From assembly GCA_003342895.1 (NCBI GenBank), contig PTFA01000011.1, positions 9,276,778-9,340,777 of the forward strand: a stretch of 64,000 nt of DNA, read 5' to 3'. How positions within the stretch are numbered: position 1 is the stretch's first letter; each line of letters starts with the position of its first letter. The DNA comes from Casuarius casuarius. Lineage: Eukaryota > Chordata > Aves > Casuariiformes > Casuariidae. Below the pieces are notes generated by a model. The model had not been told where the DNA came from and searched no databases. It worked only from the letters and a program-made list of their open reading frames with translations. A program made the translations under genes and the position numbers. Positions 22,324 to 33,946 of the stretch are shown in pieces.

Positions 22324-25300
22324 CTGAAAGGATGTAAGATTATCTGCACTAATCCTCTTCCTTCTTTTAGTTTTAAATCTAACACATGGCATTTTAAGTG
22401 ATACTTTGCACAGTCTGAGTGCCTTTCTTACTGGGATCATAACAAACCAGCACCTCCTGGTGCAAAATGACCATAAAGAGTCCATCTTCTGTATCATGGA
22501 ACTGATCACTCAAAAAGGAATAATGCATTTAGTCTCTCTGTGCCATATTTGTTTTTGCTGATAGTCTGTCGTGTTCCCCAAAATGTATACTTCTTGTACA
22601 GCTGCAGAACATGACACTACTACTTACCAGGTAAGTGAGACACTCATCTAACTAACGTAGTAGAAAACCACACTTTCTGCAGTACTGTAACCACCCAGGT
22701 TCAATGCCTCATGATCAGTCATGATAGGGGAAGGAAAAGTGGAGGAATAGTGATGTATGGACTAATGGCTTAGCACCTACTAGAGTCAGTTCAACTGTGA
22801 ATAGGTAAAAAGATTTAGCTATGATTTTCCATGTCACATTTTCTTTGTGAACATCTGAACAATCGATCAGTGCTTATGAAAATGTTCACAAATACAGAAA
22901 GCTTAATAAATTTTAACTCAATGAATTTCTCTTCCCTGGCACAAATCTTTGCCAACAGCATGACATTTGCTGTTTGTTCTTCTTCTACATAGAGTGTTAT
23001 GGAGTTTAGTCACAAAGCAGAAATTATGGCACTTAGGTGTCTAATCATAGAATATAAATAACAAATAGTCCCAGCAAAGACTTAATGAATGACCCATAAT
23101 CTGAAATTGACCAGAGATAATGTTTTGCAACTACAAAAATAACTGCTGAATCCATACCTTTAAACACATATTTTTAGAGTTTCGATTTCTACATGCATGC
23201 AAATAGAACTGAAAAAAACCCCAAAACAATCTATCTCACAAATAACTGAAAAAAACGTTATCCAGCTTTTTGTTCAGCCAGATCTGTTTGCGCAATAGAG
23301 CGAGTGCGTAGATGTTCTGCAAATCCATTCGATCAAATTTATTATACAGTCAAATCTGCATGTTCTGTCTTTCTGAAGGAAGAATTTAAAGCACATGTTT
23401 GAACAAAAAGCATGTAAGTTCTAAAATCTCTATTAAGAAAAATTTGTCTCCGATACAACTTCACTGATGGTTGTTGCCAATGAGATTCTGAAAGCTACAT
23501 ACCACTGTCTAAATATTTAGATCTGAAACCAATTTAGTGTTTATGAATCATAACTATGAAGGGAAAAACATACAGTTGTGAATGTCATCAAATCTCCACA
23601 AGTATGAATGTGTTTATCTAAATGAGATTACCAATTTCAAATTAAAATACTAGAGAACTAAAAATACATCTTAGAGAACTTTTGGTATAAAAATAAAAAC
23701 ATGGACTATGTTCTTTCAAAATTTTTTTTACAAGTCATGATTTTTTGAGACACCGTAATTTGGTAGACTTGACTACTGGATGACTTAGATTCTCAGCCAC
23801 CTCCAGAAATGATTATTGAGCAGGGAATAGAACGACGTATTGCTATAGCTCCAAAAGATCCACGAGATGTTGAAGCTCTTGTACAAATTGTGTATTTTTG
23901 GCAGTGCCTCTGACATATCCTAGTTGCCCAGCATGCGTGGAACAACTGCACTGAATCATGCACATTCACTGTGGTTCCAACACAATCCTGTGTTGTGCCA
24001 ATGTCAGCTATAGAGACAATGGAAAAAACTTACCATACTGCAGCAACAGACAGCTGACAGTGGCACAATCATAAGAACCAAATGCAAAGATGTATTATTC
24101 CATTTTGGAAAATTTTTATGGTGTCCCCCAAAGTAAAGCAAGTAAAGCTTTTAGACTAGGATGTGTTGTTCCACAACTAATTCTGACTTGAACAAACATG
24201 CCAAGACCCCAGAAGGAGCAATTCATAAGCCCCCAAAGCTCCTCTATGAGGACAGTTCTCCTTAGCAACGTCACAGTCCCCTAGGGCAGACACTGCCATC
24301 TTCACTCAGCGTCCTCAACAGTCAGCTGTTCTTTTCTGCCAAGCTAAAATGCACAAGCTGTGGCTGAAAATAAGAGAGCTAGAAAGCAGCTAGCTGAGCA
24401 TGAGGACTGGTTCCACTAAGCAATAGGAGGATTGGTCTCTACCATATGGATGTCAGAGGGGACAGAAGAAGAGACAGTTTTGGCAAGTGCAATTGAGGAG
24501 CCACTCTTCACACAAAAAATGCTACATATTTCCCCTGGAAAATGCTGAAATTTATCTCCCTGTTACAGTGTAATACTGAGGTATAATTATTTTTGAGTTT
24601 TTGACTCTCAAGCTTAGGTATGAGAACTGAAGCTAATTATTTCTATTAATTATTACCACTAATTGTATATACTATTTCTCTTGGCTACCCATATGTTGAC
24701 TAAGCTGTTTGCAACCTGCTGCTCCAGCCACACTTGTTTATTCTTCACATATCTTTAATCACGCTTACGATAATGGTCTATCGTATGCTATGTTTATTAA
24801 AGAAATGATAACTAGGAAATGAGCTTTGAATTGGATAGGCAGAAAAAAAGCAAATGCTTAAATTTAAAAAATACTGTAAAGGGAATGTGTGCATAGGTTA
24901 ATCACTAGATTGAGTGCAGAGCTGAATACCTCAAAGTAAGGCAGGTGTATACACAACTAACAGCTTAAGTGGAGGTAAGTTCCACTTCTCTAGTTAGGAG
25001 ATCTTCAGAAATATTCATGATACTTTCTTGGAGCCTTGAGATCAAAATTTGACCATATGTGACTAATGCTTGTTCATGTTATGTTAGTTCAAGCATTTTG
25101 TCCTGCAAATTACTTTCAAAACTGCATTGTTTTGAAGAGTTAGATGAGTAAGAAGTATGCAGAATTTTTAATGACAGAGAAGTTAAGGGTGGTAGACTGT
25201 ACTTTCCCTTGGTATCACCAGGAGAATCCATGCTACGTTACTATCACAGACAGGTAGCAGTAGTGTTTCTCCTTGCATTTGGTTTTAATTCTGCATACCT

Positions 25301-27581
25301 CACATGTTTATAAACACTTAGATAGCTAATGTTTGCAATGATGTATTGGTGACGTAACACACAGACTAATGGACAGTACCTGCAGGGGTGAAGGTGAAGG
25401 ACTGAACTGCAAAACAAGAAAGCAAACACATTGTGAGTTACAGACCCTGACAACAAGCGCTAATTGTAGGGCATGAGTTTCCTTTGGAATTCTCTCAGGT
25501 GTGGTTTAATATCATATGCAGGACATAACAGTTGAGCTTTAAGCACTAACCAGCCAGCAGCCAATGAGAAATGACAGTTGGAAAGGTGAGCAGTGAATTT
25601 TGACAGTCACAGTTGAGGACATGCTCTTCTCCAAACTGTAAACATAAGGATGAATTCTGAAACACATTCTCTTATCAACTTTCCTTGCAGAAAGCATCAG
25701 TATTTCATAATTCTGATAATGGAAATTCTATGTCATGATGCAATGTTCACATCCCACTTAGATGCAGCAAACATCATGAGAAGTAATGAGTTGCAGGAGA
25801 CACACTGTTTATACTGACCATTACAATCATTTACAATGACTATTATTACCATTTACAGCTATGCATTTTAATGTGTTAAAGACTTTGCTCTCAAAAAAAA
25901 AAAGAAAAACTTTGCCAACTCACATATAGGACTAACAATTCTGCTTGTTAAAAAAAAGGGGTAATCTTAGTTTGCATCCAATGCGTATGTAAATATATAA
26001 CAGTTTCCTAAGGGGAATAATGGCCTAACTCTTATTATGAAGAACTTGGGGATCATATAAGCACACGTGAAGGTACATGTGATATACATCAGTTTCTAAA
26101 TTAATGCCACCTCTCAGAGAGTAAAAGTTGTCACTGCTGTTAAAGCAAAGGAAAAAAAAAACTCGTCAAAAAGCATAACCTATGAATGATACAGGCCACA
26201 TGGTCTCTCAAGGTGAGGTTCCATAATGAACTGCATCAGTCTAAGAGCCTGTTGCCATTGAAAGGATTTCTTTTCTCCATGCTTCCACTGCGCTGGGTTT
26301 AGGGCTTCATCTCACTAAGCTGACAGAAAACTAATCCAGCAGGGGAGAGAATAGAATTAAGAAAAAAACCACCACCAACAAAAAACCCTCTAAAACTGTG
26401 AATTGTTTTCTTCTGCGTTAGTGAGCCCAGTCAGAACACTGAGGGGTCTGATGATGGCTAAAGCCAGGGTGAGGAGGAGTAAGGACTGTGTGGATTGGAG
26501 CAGGGAAGGAATGTTGGGTTTTGGCAAGATGATTTGGCAAGAAAGAAATTAGAGATGCTCAGACACCTGGGGAAGCTGTGTCTTCTGGTTCACATGCAAT
26601 CACTTGTAAATCAGCAGAATATTGGTATGAAATAGTCTGATACAGTGTCAACAGCAAACACACCGAAAACTCAAATGTGCAAATTTTGCCCAAACAGGAA
26701 ATGTCTTCTCTTATTAAATGTATTGTATAATAAGCACTACATGAGAAACTACCACAATGTTTGGAGAGCTTTCTCATGTGTAAATTAGTTTTCAGAGCAT
26801 CCCATTTCTTTGGTAATGCTATATTCATCTGACTGCTTAAATATCCATAAGAACAACAGAATAATACACAAAACAAAAAGTTTTGGACAGAGAGGAAGAA
26901 AAATTTTCATATGGTGAATGCACTTGCTTTTTCAACTGTGGTTTTCAAAACCTAATTTGGAGCAATATGCTTTGTGCAAAAGGAATCACATCGTAATGCA
27001 GCTCCAAGGAGTTGTATGTCCAAGACAAAACCTCCTATGGCTTCTACAACAGGTAAACTTGACCATCCCTTTTTATCTAATACATCATTTTCTCCTCCTC
27101 CAGTTCCACGTGTGGAGTTGGTGGCTAAGTATCTCAGTTTATTTCCCATGCATGTGGTTCAAAAGTCATGGAAATGCGCAGGAATGAAAGAGGAGGAGAT
27201 TAAAAACTCTTTCTAATCTTTCATGTAAGGGTCTAGTCTAACTTACATTTGAGCATATAACTGAAGCTGGACCACTAACAGAGTGCCTTCTGAGCAAGGA
27301 GTAAGAGGTACAGTTAACCCTCTTTGTACTTTTTTATGCTAAATGTGTGGGAGATGTAAAAATAAAGACCATCTTATGATAATGATGGAATGTGTTTCAG
27401 AGCAATGCATTTAAAGCTTCTCATACACTGGCATTTTCACAGCATACATTTAAAACAAGCATACGAAATTCACCCAGTCCACCTCTGTCGTAAGGTCACC
27501 ATGGTTTTTGAATAGGTTTGACCATCTATCATCTTCATGATAGAACCTGATGAGATGGTAATAAATAGTTACTGTTCTTAC

Positions 27582-27764
27582 CAGCATAATTGCTGAGCCC
27601 CTTCCTCTTCTTTCTGCGCCAGTATAGCCAGATGCTGAAACCCATCAGAATTACCCAACATGCACCACCGATACCAGCTATAAAGGCAGGCTGTTTGACA
27701 ACATCAGTGATTTGCTCAGTTATGCTGTTGTTATTTTCAGTGATGACAACTTCATTACGACCTC
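27582..27764 (-). CDS. ROBO2: ROBO2 exon: juxtamembrane region and transmembrane helix
   Basis: 183 nt, phase 1 to phase 1. The order is an extracellular juxtamembrane segment [17 protein letters not shown], then ITDVVKQPA, a hydrophobic helix [19 protein letters not shown], and a basic stop-transfer cluster YWRRKKRKG before LSNYA. The acceptor is TTTTTTGCAG and the donor GTAAGAAC. Human reads GRRNEVV where this exon's junction gives GGRNEVV. The following splice choice decides how the cytoplasmic tail starts. Confidence 0.97.
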
Positions 27765-29002
27765 CTGCAAAAAAGAAAATCAATAGAACATATTTATTAT
27801 GTACGCTGTAATGCAACCAGGAACCAGGTACTGCAAATGAAAATTAAAAAGCAGTAATGTGCCTCAAAAGAATTATCCACGCTAGGGCAGCTTTATAGGG
27901 TACTAATGCATACCTGAAAAGCCATGTTTCTAACAAGTGAACCCATAATCCATTGTAATTTTGGAAACATATATTTGAAAAGACAACTTTATAGCACTGT
28001 CCCCACTAATTTAACAGATCACAGTCCAGAGTCTTTTAACAATATACATATGTCTTTTTTACATAATTATAGGCAGCACAGAATGAAGATGGAATGGACC
28101 ATAGTAAACCAACTCCAAAGAAACAGATCAAGCGATTAATAAATAACTTTCCTCTAAATGAGAAATCCAAATACAAAATTTGCTACAGCTTCAAATGCAG
28201 TTCCCTCATTGTTGGCATGTGAATTATTTAACGCATTACCTGCTGCATGCTAGAGCTTCCAAACTTAAAATAAAAATTAAATATATGTAGTTTTAATCGG
28301 GGAAAAGATGCATTTTCAACAATTATTTCATGGAGAAAATAATCCATATGGATCCTCAGAACACTAACTTTGACACAAAACAGAAAATAGCTTAGATAAC
28401 TATAATTTCTAAGCAATCACAGTAAGAGATGATGCTATTTTTTCACCCAAAATAGGTGTGAAAAATTCTTAACATCAACCTAGAAGAAACAATTATGACA
28501 CATGGAATATCAATTAAAGTGATGTGTATCAAAAATAACAGTATATCTCAATGGTGGCTAGCACCTTAGAAAACACTGAATTTCAGCAGATGCTCCCATT
28601 GTTTTTTTTCTCATTCCTTCTCTAAAAGGGAATTTTTCTAAAAGGAAAATTTTAGTGTCTGGCCTGAAAACAAATGCCCATAAAAACTGTGGAGAGAAAC
28701 TCAGGAAATACTAAAGCATACAGTTCCAGGGTGGACAAGTTTCTAGTTCAAACCTGCCCTGTCAAGAACGGCTAGTTTTAAAGGTAGGAAATGCGGAACA
28801 TATTCTTCTGCAAAAAATATGAACACTGATTCTATATACATTTCTCATAAACTACCTACATCTACATTTTTGAAAGTGGTGAAGGAATTAGTCATCATTT
28901 CTAAACGCATTATAATGATAAAAGCATATGTATAGCTCAATCTTCGAAGTGTATATGCCATATTATCAGATGCCTGTATGCATGTAGAAGAAAGATTTCA
29001 AG

Positions 29003-29028
29003 CCTCAGGAGTAGCTACTCTCCTGAGG
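29003..29028. repeat. Perfect 9-bp inverted repeat (hairpin)
   Basis: CCTCAGGAG, an eight-base loop TAGCTACT, then CTCCTGAGG. Confidence 0.85.
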
Positions 29029-32000
29029 AAAAAAACATATGCAAATACCATGATTCTCAGTTACGAGAGCATATCACACATGGAGGTAGTAGAATATATA
29101 TACAGAAATAAAGCATTGAAATGGTCATTTGGAGCAAATTGTTAAAAATATTGTAGCATTACACCCTGCTGTGAAAATGTATGTATTCCTCTTCTATAAT
29201 TCAGCAATGGTTAAATTTACTAGTCACTGATTGAAGCAAAACTGCCGCTGTGTCAGCATACTGGCTCCAGTTAAAGCAAATGAAGAAGGTCATTTGCTAA
29301 AGTAGATACAAGACAGAAAAGTCGGACGCTATCAATTTTATTTCCAGGAAGGCCTCTTTACAGAAGACCAACAGTTTAAATCGGTCAAGTTGTGAATAAG
29401 AATCAGGCCCAAAGGCCAGGTCTCGCTGAGCACACCTTAGCTGACAGAGCTGGGGATCACATCTATCACGGCAGTGCCCCAGTGAACGAGCAGCTTTAGG
29501 CCTTCTGTGGTGCTCAGAGCTGGATCAAGTTACTAAGGAAGAAATGCGATGCAGTGCATTATATTGCTATAACACTGTTAATGATCTCTGTGATTTTATT
29601 AAGCCTTCCCTCTTTCAGCACCATGTCAATATTTAGTAATGATGACCGTCTGCTTTTGCAAACAAACTGCTGAAGCTGTGCAAGAGCTTGGCTTGGTTTC
29701 AGTAGCTCTATTCAAGAAACAAAGCAGCCTTCCCACAGACCGAATAGTTCCCACAGACCAATCCTGACAGGCTATGCCTGCTAATTTAGAAAAAGGCAGT
29801 ATAAAGACTTGGCCACGCACCGGTCTATACTGGGTCATGCTGGTAAGCTTCACTAGCATCAAGGCCTGGTAATTGCTGCAGTCCTCGCCAACCAAAGCTT
29901 TCCTATTTCGTCCTGCCAGCTATCAAAAGCCCAATAGTTTCCACCCCGATGTAACAAGAGAGATTAAAAACTCAGTGAGCACCAGTGGCAAGGAAAAGAC
30001 AGGAGGCAGCAGTGGCTCCTTTGCAGGATTTCCCCCTTCCTTGTTGCCCATAGAAATAATCTATAGGTGCACCCCAGTGCTAAAAGAGGAAGTACTGAGA
30101 GTAAAATTAATAGAAAGAGGCACTCTATAGCATGCTCTCCTAAGCATACAACTGATTTTCTAGTAGAAATCAGCATGGGAGTTGATGCAGCTTTAATTGA
30201 CATTAACTTTCAGTTAATTTCTGCGCCCTTTGGAGACTACGTAACAGCAGCAGGAAGGTGAGGGAACAGGCAAAGTCCACCCTGCGTCGGTGGCAGCTGT
30301 GCTGCCATGGAGAAGAGGGGGGAGGAAGCGCTTCAAAGACATCGGCTTCAGCAGTGGATGCTCCTGGATTCAAGAAAAGAACAACTGCTTCCCGTGAAAG
30401 CCTGCAAAACGTTTCGGTGCTGAAGATCCTGGTTTTATTCTGAGGTCAGAAATCAGTCGTCTTTGAGTGGAGGGTGCAAGAACAAACTGCAGGGAGTCCA
30501 GAGAGGTTTCAGTGGACTTTACAAACTCCCAAGAGCTCTTCTGGGAGAAGGTACAATCTGTCTCCAAATTATCTTCTAAAGTTAGCAGTCTGGCTGTTTG
30601 TTCTACCCTCCCAGTGCCTAGTAATTACATGTACGAAAGTAATAATTCATTTAAATGTCAAAATAACATATGCTTTGTGAATTCAGTGGTTGAAAAACAA
30701 ATGGATACAGATGAATGTTACCCACTGACGTTCGATAAAGTTAATATAATCGTAGGAGTTTGGGCAAATAAATGGCATTAATTTTGTATTTCTTTACATA
30801 GTATTTAGTCAGAAGTAGTATATATGTCATCCAAGGTACCAGTGTACTATTTCATATACTGCAGGTGTTTCTGTAACAATGCTGTCAGTTCAACTAATTA
30901 GAACATAGACAAGGGATGTGTGTGACCTGTAACGCTCCATTGTTCCTGAAGACAAAAACATAATGAAATATAATGTCTTCCTCCCATTGGAGAGTAATGA
31001 AGAACAAAACTAATTTGTCAGATGAAAAATTAATTAGACACATCAGGTTCAATTGTACCTATTACTGTGAAAGTTTGCAGCTGTTCCTCATACTATTATG
31101 CCAATGATGGAATGTAAGCAGGAACAGGCCAACTGATCAAGAGAAATAACAGAAATATTGCTATATTCAATTTTGTTTCTTGCATTCCATATCAATAGTG
31201 ATCAGAAAAATGATAGTTTTGATTCTCTTTGAGCCTTCCATACAATTTTTCAACATCCTGCTTGAAGCATGGACACAGAATTCCAGTAAGAGTCACACAA
31301 CTCCCAACTAAAGAAATAATATCCTTTCGGCTACTCAACAGTCTCCTGTTTTTTACTTTCTGAACTTTTACTAGCTTGTTATCTAGAACCGATCTGAGAA
31401 GTCGGTAGTTGATGAACATCAGCCATTTTCTGAATAACTTCTTAGAATAACATCTCCTATATTGCAAGAAGAAAGGATGTGTTTTTCTCACACACTGGAC
31501 TCTGCACTTTGTGACGATGAAGGCCATACTGTTTAGCACCAAGTCTCAGTTGTTCTACACCACTGCCTCGCTCTCTCCATACTTAAGCATTCCTGCAGTT
31601 GTTCATTTTGTTTGCAAGCTGTTAAACAGTACAGTGAGGCACTGGGCCAGGTGGGACTCCATTATAGTACAACCACTTGATGATGTTTTCCCATTCATAA
31701 TTACGTTTTGAGGTTTATTCATTACCTAATTTTTAATCCACATAATTATTTTTTAATTAGCTAACAATTATGTTTCCTTGTTTTGTGTTTTTGATTCTTA
31801 GTCAAACATCAAGTGGTACCAGCTCAAATTTTTCAGAAATCGTATCACCTGAACTCTGTTGCCTTTACCAAGCATATTTATAACCAGAGGAAATAGCCAG
31901 CAACTATGGCTCATAAGCAATAGAAAGATGGAATCTACAGAAAAGGGAGATACAGACCATACGAGTAGTAACTACATCCAGTTTTGTGTTCCCAAAAGGG

Positions 32001-32777
32001 AAAAAAGAAATGAGAACAGAAACTTAAGCCAAACAGAAGAGACTCTATTAATTACTTTTCATGTAAAGGACTGTAAATGTGCAGAGATGCTATCACACAG
32101 ACTTGTTGAGGCAGACATTCTGGGATCATTAAAGGAACAAATAAATATCACTGTAAGTTTAACAAGGCAAAATTAAGTTTCTAAATGCCAAATGGGTTTT
32201 TTTTTGTAGTTTATTTGTTAAATTTGCATCAACAACACAGATCTCTACAGATTTAACTCTTGATTATATTAGTCATTTTCTGTAAGGAAAAAGACAGGAT
32301 GGAGGGCTATATCCAGATTAGGGGCTGAGCATTCTGGCAATCATCCAGCAAAGCACTTTAGTGCAAGTTTAACTCACAACAAGTTAAGTGACACGAGACT
32401 ACTCACACGCTTAAAATGAAGCATGCTTAAGTGCTTTGCTGGAACAAGACCAGTGTGTTTAGCATTAGCTCCTTTCAGCAGTACTCTGGGAAGTTGAATA
32501 AGAAAAGTAACCCTGCTCAAAGTGAATGCAAAGGCAGACTAATATCACATCGTAAGTTATTTACACAAAGGTCCAAAACTCCAGCCTTTAGAGGACAGGT
32601 TACTTTCATTTTCCAAAATCAATTTATTGCTGTCAGTTCTAGAAGACTTTCTGCCCCTCTTTTCTTTGAAGTTTCTGTTATTGCCTCTTTCTAAAACCTG
32701 TGCTATCTGCATCTCTGCTCTTGTATTTCCCTCTCCAGTGACAATATATCCAAAGTTGGCATATCCCTGTTTCTGTT

Positions 32778-32825
32778 ACATGGGGATACCTGAATATCAT
32801 GATACATGGGGATCCTGAATACCAT
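32778..32825. repeat. Local tandem duplication (~24 bp, two copies)
   Basis: ACATGGGGATACCTGAATAT with CATGAT is followed directly by ACATGGGGATCCTGAATACC with AT. A small, fairly recent duplication. Confidence 0.8.
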
Positions 32826-32974
32826 TAAACATTTAAGCAATGTTTAAGGTCCAGCCTTTTGTAAAAGCCTACCCCATAATAGAATAGTGCATGTCTGAGA
32901 CATTTTTTTGATAATGCTTTCTAGAAAAGAAAATATTTAATAACAACAAAAAAACCCACAAACCAGCAAAAAGT

Positions 32975-33007
32975 CCATAATTAAGCCATAATTAAGGCCA
33001 TAATTAA
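32975..33007. repeat. Triple CCATAATTAA repeat
   Basis: Three exact copies of CCATAATTAA start at 32975, 32986 and 32998. Each contains a TAATTA homeodomain core. Spacing is 11 and 12 bp, close to one helical turn. Confidence 0.85.
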
Positions 33008-33774
33008 ATTTGATCATACAGATAAATGTAACAGAATTCCTGTATTATGCACTCTGAAGAGGTGGTGCTGTGCACAGCTCAATTCAGTTTTGCTAAATAT
33101 GGTTACTTTTTCTAGTCCCAACCTTCCCATCTTGTTTCTGCATTCATAATTCACACCTGAAAAGAATTTCAGAAGAAACAGAATCTATGCTTCCCTCAGG
33201 TCAGGAAATTAATCCAGTACAGAAACCACTAATAAGAAACAGTCATTTCAAAGCAAGAGATGATAGTACCACCTTTGCTCTCTATTTGGACTAGAGGCCA
33301 CTTATTCCTTGACAGAGGAAGCTCATCTGCTTGGGACAGCAGAGAAACACTGACTTCAAATGTTCAGAAAATCAACTGTAAATAGTGCCTTAGGCACCAA
33401 TGGTATGAGTAAAGCAATATTACAGTCATCTTAACAGGAAGAAAAGGGAGGTCTAGTTGCTAGTTCCATAAATCTGTCAACTTGCAGAAGTGGTAAATTC
33501 ATTAAAAAGAATTAAATCAGTTTCACTTGATAATCTTCATTTTTAATATGTCTCAGGAAAAAAAAGAACTATTTCACTGTGTTGGCTATGAGACCTCTGC
33601 ACAAACAGAAGACACAATATCAGCAGGCAGTGGGACATTAAAAGCTAACTACCTAAATTCAAATTGCACCTTGTCTTTTGCTCCACAGATTTTTATGCTT
33701 CCTGAAGTGGTTATGAAAGCATTTCTGAATGTCTAAGCAAGCAAAACAAAATAACAGAATAGACAATCACTTAC

Positions 33775-33946
33775 CAATTATTATGGGTTGTGGCTCACTT
33801 TTTACTCCCACACCTGCACTGGTGCTTGCAGCAACTTCCACACGGTATTGAATACCTGGATATAGGCCACCTATTACCACAGAGCGAATGGCTGCATCTA
33901 CTGTTTTGTTGATATGAAATCGAGTCTCATTACCTAGGCACCAGAT
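33775..33946 (-). CDS. ROBO2: ROBO2 exon: second half of FN3-3
   Basis: 172 nt, entry phase 0, exit phase 1. It reads [38 protein letters not shown] and [19 protein letters not shown]. Two N-glycosylation sequons (NET, NKT) lie close together, followed by the FN3 tyrosine-corner motif GIQYRV. The acceptor is CTTTTGTCCTAG and the donor GTAAGTGATT. The exon ends just before the juxtamembrane segment, the region where metalloprotease cleavage is known for Robo receptors. Confidence 0.95.

Larger units (their letters stand above)
17550..27581 (-). other. ROBO2: Large ROBO2 intron between TM exon and 43-nt exon
   Basis: About 10.0 kb, the largest complete intron here. It contains the speculative cassette at 22240-22323, the (CA)n repeat just upstream of the 43-nt exon, and a near-palindromic splice-like motif at 22622-22636. 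The rest is AT-rich with only short chance open frames. Confidence 0.8.
27765..33774 (-). other. ROBO2: ROBO2 intron between FN3-3 and TM exons
   Basis: About 6.0 kb. It contains a 9-bp stem hairpin (29003-29028), a more GC-rich patch at about 30240-30560 with no recognisable protein, a possible conserved element (30860-31090), a local tandem duplication (32778-32825) and a triple CCATAATTAA repeat (32975-33007). Confidence 0.8.

Noticed and set aside
22400..22510. Minus-strand frame reading FHDTEDGLFMVILHQEV upstream of the speculative cassette
   Set aside because: Looks weakly protein-like, but several stops separate it from the 84-nt segment and it has no compatible splice phase. Kept only as a hint that the region could be a pseudogene.
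26559..26876. 105-codon minus-strand open frame in the large intron
   Set aside because: No ROBO similarity, no acceptor and donor of suitable phase, and composition like the surrounding intron.
30240..30580. More GC-rich patch with several overlapping open frames
   Set aside because: No frame resembles a known protein and no splice-phase match. Left as unexplained composition.
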